A stretch of DNA of 64,000 nt from Arthrobacter sp. zg-Y919 (GCF_030142045.1 NZ_CP126242.1:1860001-1924000); one strand, 5' to 3'; shown: positions 1-9,841, counted from the stretch's first letter. Notes: generated by a model from the letters alone, not told the origin. Made by a program: numbers and translations.

Positions 1-757
1 GGCGGATCCACCAGGTGGCGTACGTGGAGAACTTGAAGCCCTTGGTGTAGTCGAACTTCTCCACGGCGCGGATGAGGCCCAGGTTGCCTTCCTGGATCAG
101 GTCCAGGAAGAGCATGCCGCGGCCGGTGTAGCGCTTGGCCAGGGACACGACGAGGCGAAGGTTCGCTTCGAGCAGGTGGTTCTTGGCACGCTTGCCGTCG
201 TGGGAAACCCACTGCAGCTCGCGCTTGAGCTTGGGATCCATGTCCGGATCGGCTGCGAGCTTCTCTTCGGCGTACAGGCCGGCTTCGATCCGCAGTGCGA
301 GGTCGACTTCCTGCTCTGCATTCAGCAGGGCGACCTTGCCGATCTGCTTCAGGTAGTCCTTGACCGGGTCCGCCGTGGCGCCGGCGGATACGACCTGCTG
401 GGCAGGTGCGTCGTCATCGTCGGCGTCCGAGTACACGAAACCGGATCCCGTGGGTGCTGCTGCGGCATCTCCGGCTTCGGCGGCATCTGCATCGGGCTCG
501 GCCTCGTTGGCCTCGACCTCTTCATCGACCTCGGGCTTGGCAGCCTTGGCGGTCTTGGCAGCGATCTTTCGTCCGGCTGCGGTGGTGCCGGCCTTCGCCG
601 GAGCCTTCCGGGCCGCCGGCTTGCGGGCCGTCTTAGCGGCGGTCTTTTCGCCGGAAGCGGCCTCCTTCGCGGCAGCCGCGGACGGGGCCTCAGTTGCGGC
701 AGTGCGCTTATTTGCAGTGTCAGTCTCTTCGACTGCAGTTGTCTTTCTCGGCGACAC
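1..757 (-). CDS. sigA: RNA polymerase principal sigma factor SigA/RpoD (5' part, continues past the left edge)
   Basis: This is the N-terminal 252 residues of the housekeeping sigma-70 factor, which directs core RNA polymerase to most promoters. Region 1.2 is visible ([11 protein letters not shown] at about residue 133), followed by region 2 with [34 protein letters not shown] and the -10-reading [11 protein letters not shown] at the window edge. Residues 1-130 are Ala/Lys-rich and then acidic, with no recognisable domain, as in other actinobacterial SigA proteins. The start is GTG at 757, chosen because AAAGG lies 7 nt upstream and an in-frame upstream alternative is not needed. Regions 3 and 4 lie outside the window. 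Confidence in identity is very high. Confidence 0.96.
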   Translation of the reverse strand, partial: MSPRKTTAVEETDTANKRTAATEAPSAAAAKEAASGEKTAAKTARKPAARKAPAKAGTTAAGRKIAAKTAKAAKPEVDEEVEANEAEPDADAAEAGDAAAAPTGSGFVYSDADDDDAPAQQVVSAGATADPVKDYLKQIGKVALLNAEQEVDLALRIEAGLYAEEKLAADPDMDPKLKRELQWVSHDGKRAKNHLLEANLRLVVSLAKRYTGRGMLFLDLIQEGNLGLIRAVEKFDYTKGFKFSTYATWWIR

Positions 758-1006
758 AGAAAACCTTTCATACGGCGGGTTGTGGCGCCGCCAATGGGGG
801 CAACACCACTATGACCCTGTCAAGTCCGTGCTTCTATCCAAGTGTTTCGGTTAGGTCTGTTCCTGGTAGAACACACCGTGCCGGTGATTTGTTCCGCTGG
901 CCACAGGGACTGGCAGTTCAAAGGACACTTGATACACGAACCCGACCGGGTCTCGGTTCCCATTGTCGCACGTTTTCCCTTCCACTACAGCACGGCTTCG
1001 CCTCCT
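758..1006. promoter_or_regulatory. Intergenic region upstream of sigA
   Basis: This 249-base gap lies between the DUF4192 gene and sigA, both on the minus strand. Read on the minus strand it contains a hairpin (GAACC...GGTTC arms, about 941-962) that could attenuate read-through from the upstream gene, and a TTGACA at 823-818 that could be a sigA -35 element, although no good -10 follows at 17 bp. No coding sequence is supported here. Confidence 0.35.
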
Positions 1007-2314
1007 TCACCCGTCCCGGTTCCCGGGCCAGGATCCCTCACGTGTGCGGGCCCAGTCGGGAAGGACGCCGGTGCCGAGCAGTTCACGCAGCAGCAGCGCG
1101 AGGCGGTATCCGGGGCACGCCTCGAGTGCGCGCTCCAGGTAGACGTGGGCCCGGGAGCCTCTCCCCCGGGCCCATTCGATCCAGGCAAGGAGTGAGAGCA
1201 ATCCCGCCCTCACATCGCCCTCGGCTGCGGGCACCAGATCGGTGAACACTGCATGGGCACGGTCCAGCCGGGCCCAGTCCGGGGCGGAAGGTCCCCGTCC
1301 CACCAGCAGGCTGCGGAAATCCGCGGCTGCATGCCTTCGGGGGCGTGGCAGCAGGGGCACGGCCCCGGACTCCGCGGGGAACGCATCCCGGGGTGCACCA
1401 CCGGGCCGCACAGGTGGATGGTCCTGCCGCCGGAGCATGCCGTTTGCTTCCGCACCCTCCAGTGCCGGGCCTTTCCCTACAGCGGCCAGGACCAGCAGCG
1501 CATCCCGGATTCCGCGGTCCCCTAGGCTGGCCAGAAGGAATCCTGTGCCTTCGGGATCACTGTGCAGCCGGTCTCCGTGCGGACTGCCAGGAGTGGGTCC
1601 GCCTGCAGGGGGTGCGCCGCCGGCAGGGGCGGCGGCACCGAAACAGTCCGACCATGCCTCCAAAGTGGCTTGGAACTGTTCGCGTTCACACCACTGCCCG
1701 GCCAGCTGCTCCACGAAGCGGGCCTGTGCTGCGGCCACCTCCTGTTGATTGGTCCACTGCCCTGGGAAGGACTCTCCCACCGCCCGTTCAATCGACGCCG
1801 CGAAAGCGCTGCCGCGGTAGACCAGTTCGGTATTCAACCTGCTGTCGGCTATCCGTGACCGCGGCGTGCCGGGCCACGGGCAGCAGTCCGTCCGGGTGCA
1901 GAAATAATCCCGCCAGGTCTCCGGACCCACCAGCCAGCCGTCCTGCAGCGGAACACCCGCCGCGGCAAGTTCTTTCTCCAGCCTGCGGACCAGCGGCCTG
2001 TACGGCGGGTGCGCCGGATCCCGCCACGGCGCCTCCGTGTACATGGCCATCAGCACGCCGTCGGCCTCCGTATCGGACGCCAGGAACCTGGCGGCAGTGG
2101 CTGCATACGCACCGTTCGTCCCGCTCTTCGCTGCGGCCCCAGGCGGCAGGTCAACACGCAGTGTGGCGCCGACCCGGCCGCCGCACAAGGCCAGGAACAC
2201 CAGCGAGCTGCGGGGCTCAAAGCCCAGCGTGTGCGGGATCAGGCTGAGGATGTCCTCCGGGGCGTTGACGCGGTAGGGGTTGCGCGGGGTGCCGTCAGCC
2301 GGTTCTGTGCTCAT
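1007..2314 (-). CDS. DUF4192 domain-containing protein
   Basis: This 435-residue protein matches the DUF4192 family, found in actinobacteria and of unknown function. The diagnostic N-terminal block is the stretch around residues 15-45 (APEDILSLIPHTLGFEPRSS, then LVFLAL), and the C-terminal part is Ala/Arg-rich with a helical region (residues 380-425) resembling the family's usual end. It has no signal peptide or membrane segment. The start at 2314 (MSTEPADG) was chosen because the 27 in-frame residues before it are not like the family. It is next to sigA, an arrangement I believe is frequent in this group, but nothing in the sequence gives a role. It is separated from the exporter genes upstream by 155 bases. 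Confidence 0.85.
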   Translation of the reverse strand: MSTEPADGTPRNPYRVNAPEDILSLIPHTLGFEPRSSLVFLALCGGRVGATLRVDLPPGAAAKSGTNGAYAATAARFLASDTEADGVLMAMYTEAPWRDPAHPPYRPLVRRLEKELAAAGVPLQDGWLVGPETWRDYFCTRTDCCPWPGTPRSRIADSRLNTELVYRGSAFAASIERAVGESFPGQWTNQQEVAAAQARFVEQLAGQWCEREQFQATLEAWSDCFGAAAPAGGAPPAGGPTPGSPHGDRLHSDPEGTGFLLASLGDRGIRDALLVLAAVGKGPALEGAEANGMLRRQDHPPVRPGGAPRDAFPAESGAVPLLPRPRRHAAADFRSLLVGRGPSAPDWARLDRAHAVFTDLVPAAEGDVRAGLLSLLAWIEWARGRGSRAHVYLERALEACPGYRLALLLRELLGTGVLPDWARTREGSWPGNRDG

Positions 2315-2469
2315 GGCCCAAGGTTTCCCGGATGCAGGCGCCCGGAACAGCTCCGCTCCGTTGGCTGTGCGTCCGGCGCTGATGGAGCCGCACATTCGGC
2401 GGCAGTGGAGGACGGGTGGGACCGGTCAGGCGCCATGCCAAAGCGCTGCGCCAGCCGGCGGCGGAACGC

Positions 2470-3225
2470 TCACCTCCAGCGGAAGACCCTGGCAGCCAGT
2501 GCAGCGCAGATAACGGTCCAGCCAAGCATGACCAGGAAGGGCGCCACGGTGAGGCTTCCTCCGTACCAGGCCGCGGTCAGTGCCTGGGTCATGGAGCCGA
2601 GGGGGCTGAAGGCCGCGATCTGCCGGATACCGTCGGGCATCAGCGGTCCCGGTGTCCACAGTCCGGCAGTGAACATACACAGCATGAAGACCACGAACCC
2701 GATGCCGTAGGCATTCTGGGCCGTCCCCGCCAGGGCGGCGATCACAGAGCCCACGGCCATCATGGCGGCCGCGCCGCAGACCAGGACGAGCACCACAACG
2801 CCGGGGCTTTCCGGCATCAGGCTGCCAAACACCAACCGTGAAACCAGGACCGCGGCAGCCACCGCAGCGGCGAGCGACACGGCGCTCACAATCCACTGGG
2901 CGAAGAGGATCCGGTTTGCCCCGACAGGCGTCACGCCCAGGCGGCGCAGGACGCCGGTCTCCCGGTAGCCGCTGATCGCGGATGGATAGTTGGTGACGGC
3001 CACGCTGGCCAGGGCGACGGCAATGGACAACGGCACGAGAAGGTCAATCAGGCGGAGGTTGGCATAAACGGGATCGCTGCCTCCCATCGGGACCCGGGTG
3101 CCGGGAATGATGAAGCCCTGCAGCAGCAGGATCGCCGAGGGCAGCACCAGTGCCATGAAAATGCTTACCGGGTTGCGCAGATACAGTGTGGCCTCAGCCC
3201 GCGTCAGTGCTCCCAGCGCCCGCAT
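2470..3225 (-). CDS. ABC-2 type transporter permease
   Basis: This 251-residue integral membrane protein is the permease half of an ABC exporter. About six hydrophobic segments are visible, starting with SIFMALVLPSAILLLQGFI after a short cytoplasmic N-terminus, and the segment ETGVLRRLGVTPV is the coupling-helix region typical of ABC-2/DrrB-like permeases. The start at 3225 follows GAAGGGA by 5 nt. It lies 10 bases downstream of the ATP-binding gene, so the two form an operon. Substrate is unknown; members of this family export drugs, lipids or polysaccharides. Confidence 0.88.
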   Translation of the reverse strand: MRALGALTRAEATLYLRNPVSIFMALVLPSAILLLQGFIIPGTRVPMGGSDPVYANLRLIDLLVPLSIAVALASVAVTNYPSAISGYRETGVLRRLGVTPVGANRILFAQWIVSAVSLAAAVAAAVLVSRLVFGSLMPESPGVVVLVLVCGAAAMMAVGSVIAALAGTAQNAYGIGFVVFMLCMFTAGLWTPGPLMPDGIRQIAAFSPLGSMTQALTAAWYGGSLTVAPFLVMLGWTVICAALAARVFRWR

Positions 3226-3235
3226 GCTCTTCCCT

Positions 3236-3994
3236 TCACTCTGCTGCCGGCTGCTCGATGAACGCCAGATACGCATCCTCGAGGGCGCCGGCCCCGTCGG
3301 CACCGGCACCGGTAACGGCAAGCAGTTCCGCCGGAGTGCCCACGAACCGTGTCCGGCCGGCGTCGATGATTGCCAGGCGGTCGCACAGGCGCTCGACGTC
3401 GTCAAGGTAGTGGGTCACGAGCACCACCGTGATGCCGCTGTCCTTCACCTGCTGAACCAGCTGCCGGACATCGCGCCGGCCCTGGGGGTCGAGTCCGGTG
3501 GTCAGCTCGTCGAAGACCACCACGTCAGGGTTGCCAATGAGTGCGAGGGCAATCGAGAGCCGCTGCTTCTGCCCGCCCGAAAGACTGCCAAAAGGACGCT
3601 TACGGTGCTTCTCCAGCCCGACCGTCCGCAGCAGTTCCGGGACGTCCGCGGGGGTGGGGTAGAACGCGGCGAACAAGCGCAGCGCTTCCCCTACACGGAG
3701 GGCGGGAGGAAGCGCCGTGGACTGGAGCTGGTAGCCGACGCGGCCGCGCACCGTTGCCCGGTCCTTCGCGGGATCCACTCCCAATACCTCGATCCGGCCG
3801 CCGTCGGGCCGCAGCGCGCCGGCTACGCATTCGACCGTCGTCGTTTTGCCGGCGCCGTTGGGACCGAGGATTCCGAAGGTTTCACCCGCCTGGATCGAGA
3901 ACGTGACGTCCGCCAGGGCAACAACGTCCCGGAATGTCTTGGAGAGTCCACTCGCGCTTACCACCGTGCCGGTGGGCGCCTGTGCCCTGGTCAT
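3236..3994 (-). CDS. ABC transporter ATP-binding protein (DrrA-like)
   Basis: This 252-residue ATPase pairs with the permease that follows. It shows Walker A (GPNGAGKTT near residue 44), the signature LSGGQKQR, Walker B VVVFDEL with TTGLDPQGRR, and the H-loop VTHY. A C-terminal extension after residue 220 is like that of DrrA-type exporters. The start at 3994 (MTRAQ) is supported by a promoter that places the transcript start at this ATG: TTGACC, 17 bp, CAGAAT, then 7 nt to the ATG. Two ATG/in-frame alternatives exist at 4003 and 4030, but they would overlap the promoter elements. Substrate is unknown. Confidence 0.9.
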   Translation of the reverse strand: MTRAQAPTGTVVSASGLSKTFRDVVALADVTFSIQAGETFGILGPNGAGKTTTVECVAGALRPDGGRIEVLGVDPAKDRATVRGRVGYQLQSTALPPALRVGEALRLFAAFYPTPADVPELLRTVGLEKHRKRPFGSLSGGQKQRLSIALALIGNPDVVVFDELTTGLDPQGRRDVRQLVQQVKDSGITVVLVTHYLDDVERLCDRLAIIDAGRTRFVGTPAELLAVTGAGADGAGALEDAYLAFIEQPAAE

Positions 3995-4001
3995 GCGGAT
4001 C

Positions 4002-4030
4002 ATTCTGGCGGCGGTGCCGAACAGGGTCAA
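4002..4030 (-). promoter_or_regulatory. Promoter of the ABC exporter operon, leaderless type
   Basis: On the minus strand TTGACC (4030-4025) and CAGAAT (4007-4002) are separated by 17 bp and followed by 7 nt before the ATG at 3994. This predicts a leaderless transcript and decides the start codon of the ATP-binding gene. Confidence 0.6.
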
Positions 4031-4052
4031 GGGTGCCCGGCGGTGTGCGCGG

Positions 4053-5390
4053 CTAAGGGTTTTCCGGCCTCCGGCGTTCCTCGCGGCGGCGCTGCCGTTC
4101 GCGTGCCAGCGCGGCGCGGAGCGGCGGCAGCGGCGATCCTTCGTCCGCCAGCCGCGAACGGATCGTGGCGCGGGTCCGCAGGATCCCCACCACGCCCACT
4201 GCCATCACGGCGAACTGCACGGACAGGGCGATCCGGAAGGAGTCCAGGGCGTACAGATCGCCGCCCGAGAACCCACTGTTGTTCAGCACGTCCAGCACCA
4301 CCCCGATCAGGTACATGCTGACCAGGGACGCGATGAAGCCGCCGATATTGACGATCCCCGTGGCAGTGCCCAGACGGGAGCTGGGGTTGTAGGTCCTGGC
4401 GAAGTCGAAGCCGATCATGGAGCCGGGACCGCCGATGGCCAGCAGCGCCACCAGGAGCACCAGCAGCCACAGCGGCGCCGGTCCGGGATACAGCAGGACG
4501 GCGGCCCATCCGGCTGCCATGGCGGCGGCAATCAGGAGCACCATGGTGGAGCGGCGCAACGGGTGCCGGCCCACCCACGAGCCCATCCACGGACCGCAGA
4601 CAATGGCCACGACCACGAAGAAGGTCATCAGGCCGGACGCAACGGCGGAGGAGACTCCTTCGGCACTGACGAGATACGGGAATCCCCACATCATGACGAA
4701 TACCGTGCCGGGGAACTGCACGGTGTAGTGCGTCCACATGCCCAGCCTGGTTCCGGGCTGGGCGAAGGCCTGCGCCAGGGAGGTGCCGGTCTGCCGCAGG
4801 GGCAACGGCACGGGGGCTTCACCGCCGGCGGGCCGGTTCCGTACACACGCCAGGACCAGGACCAGCGCGAGGAGGGACAGGGACGCAGCAGACAGGAACG
4901 CCGTGCTCCAGCCGAAGCGGTGCAGCACAAAGGCAAAGGGAATGGCACTGGCAATCTGCCCCAGCTGCCCAACGATGCCGGTGTACTGGGTCAGGACAGG
5001 GATCCGCCTGCCGGAGAACCAGGCGGGCAGCAGACGCAGCACGGAAATAAAGGTCAGCGCGTCACCCGCGCCGACCAGGGAGCGCCCAAGGATGCCGGCA
5101 CCTACGGATTCGGCGCCTGCCAGCTGGAGCTGGCCGGCAAGCATCAGCGCCGCCCCTCCGGCGATCAGCAGCCGGGGACCGAACCGGTCCACCAGCACGC
5201 CCACGGGTATCTGGAGCCCGGCGTAGACCAGGAGCTGCACCACCGTAAAGATGGACAGGATGGACGCCGTCGCGGAAAAGCGCTCGGTGGCTTCGATGCC
5301 GGCCACGCCGAACGTCGTGCGCTGGGTCACCGCCACCATGTAGGCGAAAACGCCGACGCCCCAGACGATCCAGGCCCGGGTTCCGTTCAC
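4053..5390 (-). CDS. Major facilitator superfamily (MFS) transporter
   Basis: This 445-residue protein has about 12 hydrophobic segments in two halves with a central loop at residues 205-225, the normal MFS layout. The motif between TM2 and TM3 is LVDRFGPRLL, a version of the MFS motif A, and a related WVGRHPLRRS lies in the second half. The C-terminus is highly charged (ERQRRREERRR). The start is GTG at 5390, 39 bases after the end of the PAC2 gene on the same strand, so co-transcription is likely. The substrate cannot be told from sequence; nitrate/nitrite-like or sugar-phosphate-like MFS families are possible but not supported. Confidence 0.87.
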   Translation of the reverse strand: MNGTRAWIVWGVGVFAYMVAVTQRTTFGVAGIEATERFSATASILSIFTVVQLLVYAGLQIPVGVLVDRFGPRLLIAGGAALMLAGQLQLAGAESVGAGILGRSLVGAGDALTFISVLRLLPAWFSGRRIPVLTQYTGIVGQLGQIASAIPFAFVLHRFGWSTAFLSAASLSLLALVLVLACVRNRPAGGEAPVPLPLRQTGTSLAQAFAQPGTRLGMWTHYTVQFPGTVFVMMWGFPYLVSAEGVSSAVASGLMTFFVVVAIVCGPWMGSWVGRHPLRRSTMVLLIAAAMAAGWAAVLLYPGPAPLWLLVLLVALLAIGGPGSMIGFDFARTYNPSSRLGTATGIVNIGGFIASLVSMYLIGVVLDVLNNSGFSGGDLYALDSFRIALSVQFAVMAVGVVGILRTRATIRSRLADEGSPLPPLRAALARERQRRREERRRPENP

Positions 5391-5429
5391 TGGTGCGCCT
5401 GCCCCGGGCGGGGGCCGTTAGGTGCGGCC

Positions 5430-6488
5430 TCAGCCCGGGCCGGGCCGCCCGTCGTCGCTGCCGTGGCCTTCAACCGTGCCCTCGGTGGCATCTGGTGCAA
5501 TCTCCTGATCTGTTGTACCGCTCGCCGGGGTGGCTGCGGGGCCGTGCTGGTTTTCCGGCCAGAGCGCCTCCGATTCCTCTTCGGCCTGCGGGCTGGCCAG
5601 ATAGGCCTCCACCGCAGCTCCGATTTCTTCGGCGTCCGCCAGCTCGTCATTATCCTTGACCAGCAGGGAGCGCAGCACGGTGCTTTCGGTGTATTGGTCG
5701 TAGCGCTTCTCCAGCGTGGCCACCACGCCCTTGACCTCCGCCGACGCCTCCACCTGTTCGGCTATCTGGCGCTCCACGTCGCGGCCGACCTCGCGGAGCC
5801 GGTCGGTGGGCAGCACCAGCGAGGCCGCGGCACCGAGGTACTCGAGGCCGGCGACGGCGGCAGGCGGGAACTCCGCCTCGGCAAGGTAATGCGGGACATG
5901 CACCACGTGCCCGACGACGTCGACCCCGGCCTCGACGAGGCGCAGTTCCAGGACGTGCCCGACGGCGGCCTGCACCTGTGCGATCGGGGTCCAGGAGCTG
6001 ATCCCCTCGATCAGGTCGGGCCGGTTGCCGTGCGCGGTCACACCGATGGGACGCGTATGCGGAACGGGCATCGGAATGGAGTGGACCCAGCTGACGAGGG
6101 TCACTTCGAAGGCCTTCACCAGGTGCAGCACGGCGGCCGTGAAGCGTTCCCACTGCAGGTCGGGCTCGAAGCCGGTCAGGAACAGGAACGGCTCCCCCAG
6201 CCCGTCATACATCCGGTGCAGTTCAAGCCGCGGCGGCTCATAGTCGCTGAGGTGGTCCTCCACGAAGGAAATCTGCGGCCGGCGGCTGCGGTAGTCAATG
6301 AGCTGGTCGGCGTCGAAGGTGGCCACCAGATCATGGTCCAGGGCGTCGAAAAGTTCATCCCGGATCTGGCTGACCACATGGCCGGCCTCGCCAAAGCCGG
6401 TGAACCCGGCCAGCATCGTCAGGCCGGTGAGGTCCCCGGATTCCGCGACCTCCGGATTCAGATTAAACAGGGTCAACGGATCGAGCAT
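5430..6488 (-). CDS. PAC2 family protein
   Basis: This 352-residue protein belongs to the PAC2 family, relatives of the eukaryotic proteasome-assembly chaperone 2 and archaeal PbaB. The N-terminal half has the family pattern (LAGFTGFGEAGHVVSQI near residue 27, DQLIDYRSRRPQI near 61, LTGFEPDLQW near 103). Residues 240-290 form a helical tail, and the last 45 residues are acidic and low-complexity. Actinobacterial members are often linked with proteasome or ATPase genes, but no proteasome gene is in this window. The ATG at 6488 is preceded by GGGAGGGG at a 6-nt distance, a strong ribosome binding site. Function in bacteria is not established. Confidence 0.85.
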   Translation of the reverse strand: MLDPLTLFNLNPEVAESGDLTGLTMLAGFTGFGEAGHVVSQIRDELFDALDHDLVATFDADQLIDYRSRRPQISFVEDHLSDYEPPRLELHRMYDGLGEPFLFLTGFEPDLQWERFTAAVLHLVKAFEVTLVSWVHSIPMPVPHTRPIGVTAHGNRPDLIEGISSWTPIAQVQAAVGHVLELRLVEAGVDVVGHVVHVPHYLAEAEFPPAAVAGLEYLGAAASLVLPTDRLREVGRDVERQIAEQVEASAEVKGVVATLEKRYDQYTESTVLRSLLVKDNDELADAEEIGAAVEAYLASPQAEEESEALWPENQHGPAATPASGTTDQEIAPDATEGTVEGHGSDDGRPGPG

Positions 6489-6722
6489 GTCTTACCCCTC
6501 CCGGGAACTCATCGCGTGCGCTCTTGGCACAGGACGGTATCCACCGGTGGTCCGGCTGCTTTTAACCGCTGCTGTGCCCTTACTCAAGGGTAAACGCACG
6601 GACAGGCCGGTTTCATTCCACGGCCGGCGCGGACGGCCGCAACGATGCGGCGCGGGGGCGTTCAGAGACTACGATCGGTGGAATAAGCGCAAAGCAACAC
6701 AGAAACGTGAGGAAGCAGCTTC
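6489..6722. promoter_or_regulatory. Divergent intergenic region between PAC2 gene and pepA
   Basis: This 234-base gap must hold promoters for both directions. On the plus strand TACGAT at 6670-6675 is a possible -10 for pepA, and GAGGAAG at about 6709-6715 is its ribosome binding site. I see no clear dyad or coding sequence. Confidence 0.35.
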
Positions 6723-8252
6723 GTGAACAAAGCCAGTGAACCCAGCCTGTCGGCCGTATCCCGGGACGGACGGAAGGTCTCCGCCAGTGCCCTCGTGATC
6801 GGCGTCGGCCAGACACCCGAGGGTCCCGTCCTGATTGAGAGCCCGCTTTCCCCCAAGGCGTCTGCTGCGCTGGCCGCTTCACTGCCGCTGCTCGGCGTCA
6901 CCGGCGCAGCCGATGAAGTCCACCGCCTGCCCGGACTTCCCGAGGTCGACGCCGAGATGCTGGTCCTCACCGGCCTGGGTCCGGTTTCAGCCGGCGTGGC
7001 CCTGACCGAGGAATCCCTCCGCCGCGCTGCGGGTTCGGCCGTCCGCCAAATTGCCGGCACCACTTCCGTGGCCCTCGCCCTCCCGGCCGGCACGGTGGCC
7101 GACGCCGCCGCCGTCGCCGAGGGTGCCCTGCTGGGTGCCTACAGCTTCACCGAACACCGCAGTGCCGCCACGGTGGACAAGGTTCCCGCGCCGGTCGCCG
7201 AAATCACGGTTATTACTGCAGCCGCGGATGAGAAGGCACTCCGGCCCGCTCTGGAGCGCGCCCGTATCCTCGGGCGTGCCGTGAACGCCACCCGCACCCT
7301 CGTCAACCAGCCGCCGAGCCACCTCTACCCGGAAACCTTCGCAGCTGCTGCCAAGGACCTGGCCAAGTCGCTGCCGGTGAAGGTCACGGTCATGGATGAA
7401 AAGAAGCTTGAACGTGAAGGCTTCGGCGGAATCCTCGGCGTGGGCAAGGGCTCGGCCCGTCCCCCGCGCCTCGTAAAGCTCGAATACGCGCCGCTGCGGT
7501 CCAAGGTCAAGCTGGCCCTCGTCGGCAAGGGCATCACCTTTGACTCCGGTGGACTGTCCCTGAAGCCTGCCGCCGGCATGCAGGCCATGAAGTCGGACAT
7601 GGGCGGCGCCGCCGTCGTGCTGAACGCGCTGCTGGCCATCGCTGAACTGGGGCTCCCCATCAAGGTGACCTCATGGCTCTGCATTGCGGAGAATATGCCT
7701 TCCGGCACCGCCCAGCGCCCCTCCGACGTAATGACCACCTACGGCGGACGTACCGTTGAGGTCCTGAACACCGACGCCGAGGGACGGCTGGTGATGGCTG
7801 ATGGCCTGGTCGCCGCCAGCGAGGAAGCCCCCGACGCAATCATCGACGTGGCCACCCTGACCGGCGCCCAGATGATCGCCCTGGGCAACCGCGTTTCCGC
7901 GGTCATGGGTGAAGAAGGGGTCCGCGACGCCGTCAAGGCAGCAGCGGACCGCGCCGGCGAGCTGTTCTGGCCCATGCCGATCCCGGAAGAGCTGCGCGCG
8001 AGCCTGGACTCGCAGGTGGCCGACATCGCCAACCACGGGGAGCGTTTCGGCGGCATGATGACCGCCGCCACCTTCCTGCGCGAATTTGTCGGGGAAGTCA
8101 ACGGAACCAAGATCCCGTGGGCACACCTGGACATTGCGGGACCGGCCTTCAACGAAGGCTCTCCCTACGGCTACACGCCGAAGGAAGGCACCGGCGTCGC
8201 TGTCCGCACTCTGGTGGCCTACGCGGAAGACGTCGTGGCCCGCGCCTCATAG
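6723..8252 (+). CDS. pepA: Leucyl aminopeptidase (M17 family)
   Basis: This 509-residue cytosolic enzyme removes N-terminal amino acids from peptides using two metal ions. The M17 signature NTDAEGRL is at residues 349-356, and the other metal/catalytic blocks GKGITFDSGG and KSDMGGAA are present near residues 274 and 294. The N-terminal 190 residues are the variable macro-like domain. Length fits the family. The start is GTG at 6723, preceded by GAGGAAG about 8 nt upstream. It stands alone on the plus strand and is followed by lpd after 189 bases. Some PepA proteins also bind DNA, but nothing here shows that. Confidence 0.95.
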   Translation: MNKASEPSLSAVSRDGRKVSASALVIGVGQTPEGPVLIESPLSPKASAALAASLPLLGVTGAADEVHRLPGLPEVDAEMLVLTGLGPVSAGVALTEESLRRAAGSAVRQIAGTTSVALALPAGTVADAAAVAEGALLGAYSFTEHRSAATVDKVPAPVAEITVITAAADEKALRPALERARILGRAVNATRTLVNQPPSHLYPETFAAAAKDLAKSLPVKVTVMDEKKLEREGFGGILGVGKGSARPPRLVKLEYAPLRSKVKLALVGKGITFDSGGLSLKPAAGMQAMKSDMGGAAVVLNALLAIAELGLPIKVTSWLCIAENMPSGTAQRPSDVMTTYGGRTVEVLNTDAEGRLVMADGLVAASEEAPDAIIDVATLTGAQMIALGNRVSAVMGEEGVRDAVKAAADRAGELFWPMPIPEELRASLDSQVADIANHGERFGGMMTAATFLREFVGEVNGTKIPWAHLDIAGPAFNEGSPYGYTPKEGTGVAVRTLVAYAEDVVARAS

Positions 8253-8313
8253 CATCGAATCCGGTTCCGTGAAACGGAACTGACGGTTGTGGCAGGTGTT
8301 TCTCATTACACTT

Positions 8314-8359
8314 CGCCCCCTACTGCCTGTGTCCAAGTGGATGCTGGTGGTAGGGGGCG
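8314..8359. promoter_or_regulatory. Perfect 10-bp inverted repeat upstream of lpd
   Basis: CGCCCCCTAC at 8314-8323 is matched exactly by GTAGGGGGCG at 8350-8359, with a 26-base spacer. It lies about 80 bases before the lpd start in a non-coding gap. It could be a hairpin in a leader RNA or a split operator; the binding factor is unknown. Confidence 0.55.
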
Positions 8360-8441
8360 ATAGGGTGAGGACTGATCACAAACGCCCAATAACTCATCGG
8401 CGCGCAAGGGCGCGTCAACGAATACGCGAGGGAGCGTCCAA

Positions 8442-9824
8442 GTGGCCGATAAGGCAGCTGCGCAAGAGTTCGACATCCTGATCCTCGGCGGAGGCAGCGG
8501 CGGCTACGCCGCGGCACTGCGCTCCGTGGAGTTGGGATTCTCCGTAGGCCTCATTGAAAAGGGAAAGCTGGGCGGCACCTGCCTCCACAACGGCTGCATC
8601 CCCACCAAGGCGCTGCTGCACTCCGCCGAAATCGCGGAGAACGCCAAGACGGCCTCGAAGTACGGCATCAACGCCACCTTCGACTCCATCGACATGACCG
8701 CAGTGAACGCCTACAAGGACAACATCATTGCGGGCAAGTTCCGCGGCCTCCAGGGCCTGATCAAGTCCAAGGGCATCACCGTCATCGAGGGCGAAGGCAA
8801 GCTCACCAGTGAAAAGACCATTGAGGTCAACGGCGAGACCTACACCGGCAAGAACATCATCCTGGCCACCGGCTCCTACTCCCGTTCACTGCCGGGACTG
8901 GAAATCGGCGGCAAGGTCATCACCTCGGACCAGGCCCTGCAGATGGACACCGTACCCAAGAGCGCGGTCATCCTCGGCGGCGGCGTTATCGGCGTCGAAT
9001 TCGCTTCGGTCTGGAACTCCTTCGGTGTGGACGTCACCATTGTTGAGGGCCTGCCCTCCCTGGTCCCGAACGAAGACGCAGCGATCATTAAGCAGCTGGA
9101 ACGCGCCTACAAGAAGCGCGGCATCAAGTTCAGCACCGGCATCTTCTTCGACAACGTCCAGCAGAACGACGACGGCGTCGTCGTCACGCTGGCCGACGGC
9201 AAGACCTTCGAAGCCGACCTGCTGCTCGTGGCCGTGGGCCGCGGCCCCGTCACCGCCAACCTGGGCTACGAAGAAGCCGGCCTCACCATGGACCGCGGCT
9301 TCGTTATCACCAACGACCGCCTGCACACCGGCGTCGGCAACATCTACGCCGTGGGCGACATCGTCCCCGGCCTGCAGCTGGCCCACCGCGGCTTCCAGCA
9401 GGGCATCTTCGTTGCCGAGGAAATCGCCGGCCTGAAGCCGGTGGTCGTCGACGACGTCAACATTCCCAAGGTCACCTACTGCGAGCCGGAAATCGCCTCG
9501 GTCGGCCTGACCGAAGCCAAGGCCAAGGACAAGCTGGGTGCCGAGAACGTCGAGGTCCAGGAATACAACCTGGCCGGCAACGGAAAGACCTCCATCCTCG
9601 GTTCCTCCGGCCTCATCAAGATGGTGCGCGAGAAGGACGGCCCCATCGTGGGCGTCCACATGATCGGCGGCCGCATCGGCGAGCAGATCGGCGAAGCCCA
9701 GCTGATCGTCAACTGGGAGGCGTACCCTGAGGATATTGCCAGCTTGATCCACGCGCACCCGACCCAGAACGAGGCGTTGGGCGAGGCTGCGATGGCCCTG
9801 GCCGGCAAGCCCCTTCACGGTTAA
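8442..9824 (+). CDS. lpdA: Dihydrolipoyl dehydrogenase (E3)
   Basis: This 460-residue flavoprotein reoxidises the dihydrolipoyl group of 2-oxoacid dehydrogenase complexes using NAD+. The FAD-binding [10 protein letters not shown] is at about residues 17-26, the redox disulfide is Cys47-Cys52 in GGTCLHNGC, the NAD fold starts at [13 protein letters not shown], and the catalytic pair is His439-Glu444 in HAHPTQNEA. Length is normal. The GTG start at 8442 follows GAGGGAGC at about 7 nt. The E2 gene follows after 122 bases on the same strand, so E3 and E2 of one complex are encoded together; no E1 gene is in the window. Confidence 0.97.
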   Translation: MADKAAAQEFDILILGGGSGGYAAALRSVELGFSVGLIEKGKLGGTCLHNGCIPTKALLHSAEIAENAKTASKYGINATFDSIDMTAVNAYKDNIIAGKFRGLQGLIKSKGITVIEGEGKLTSEKTIEVNGETYTGKNIILATGSYSRSLPGLEIGGKVITSDQALQMDTVPKSAVILGGGVIGVEFASVWNSFGVDVTIVEGLPSLVPNEDAAIIKQLERAYKKRGIKFSTGIFFDNVQQNDDGVVVTLADGKTFEADLLLVAVGRGPVTANLGYEEAGLTMDRGFVITNDRLHTGVGNIYAVGDIVPGLQLAHRGFQQGIFVAEEIAGLKPVVVDDVNIPKVTYCEPEIASVGLTEAKAKDKLGAENVEVQEYNLAGNGKTSILGSSGLIKMVREKDGPIVGVHMIGGRIGEQIGEAQLIVNWEAYPEDIASLIHAHPTQNEALGEAAMALAGKPLHG

Positions 9825-9841
9825 TAGCTCAAGATTCACTC

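Noticed and set aside
3846..6593. A 915-residue open frame on the plus strand
   Set aside because: It runs antisense across the ABC ATPase, the MFS gene and the PAC2 gene, has no recognisable domain and owes its length to the high GC content. The same holds for 45045-47288 opposite dnaE and 34327-36579 opposite glnE.
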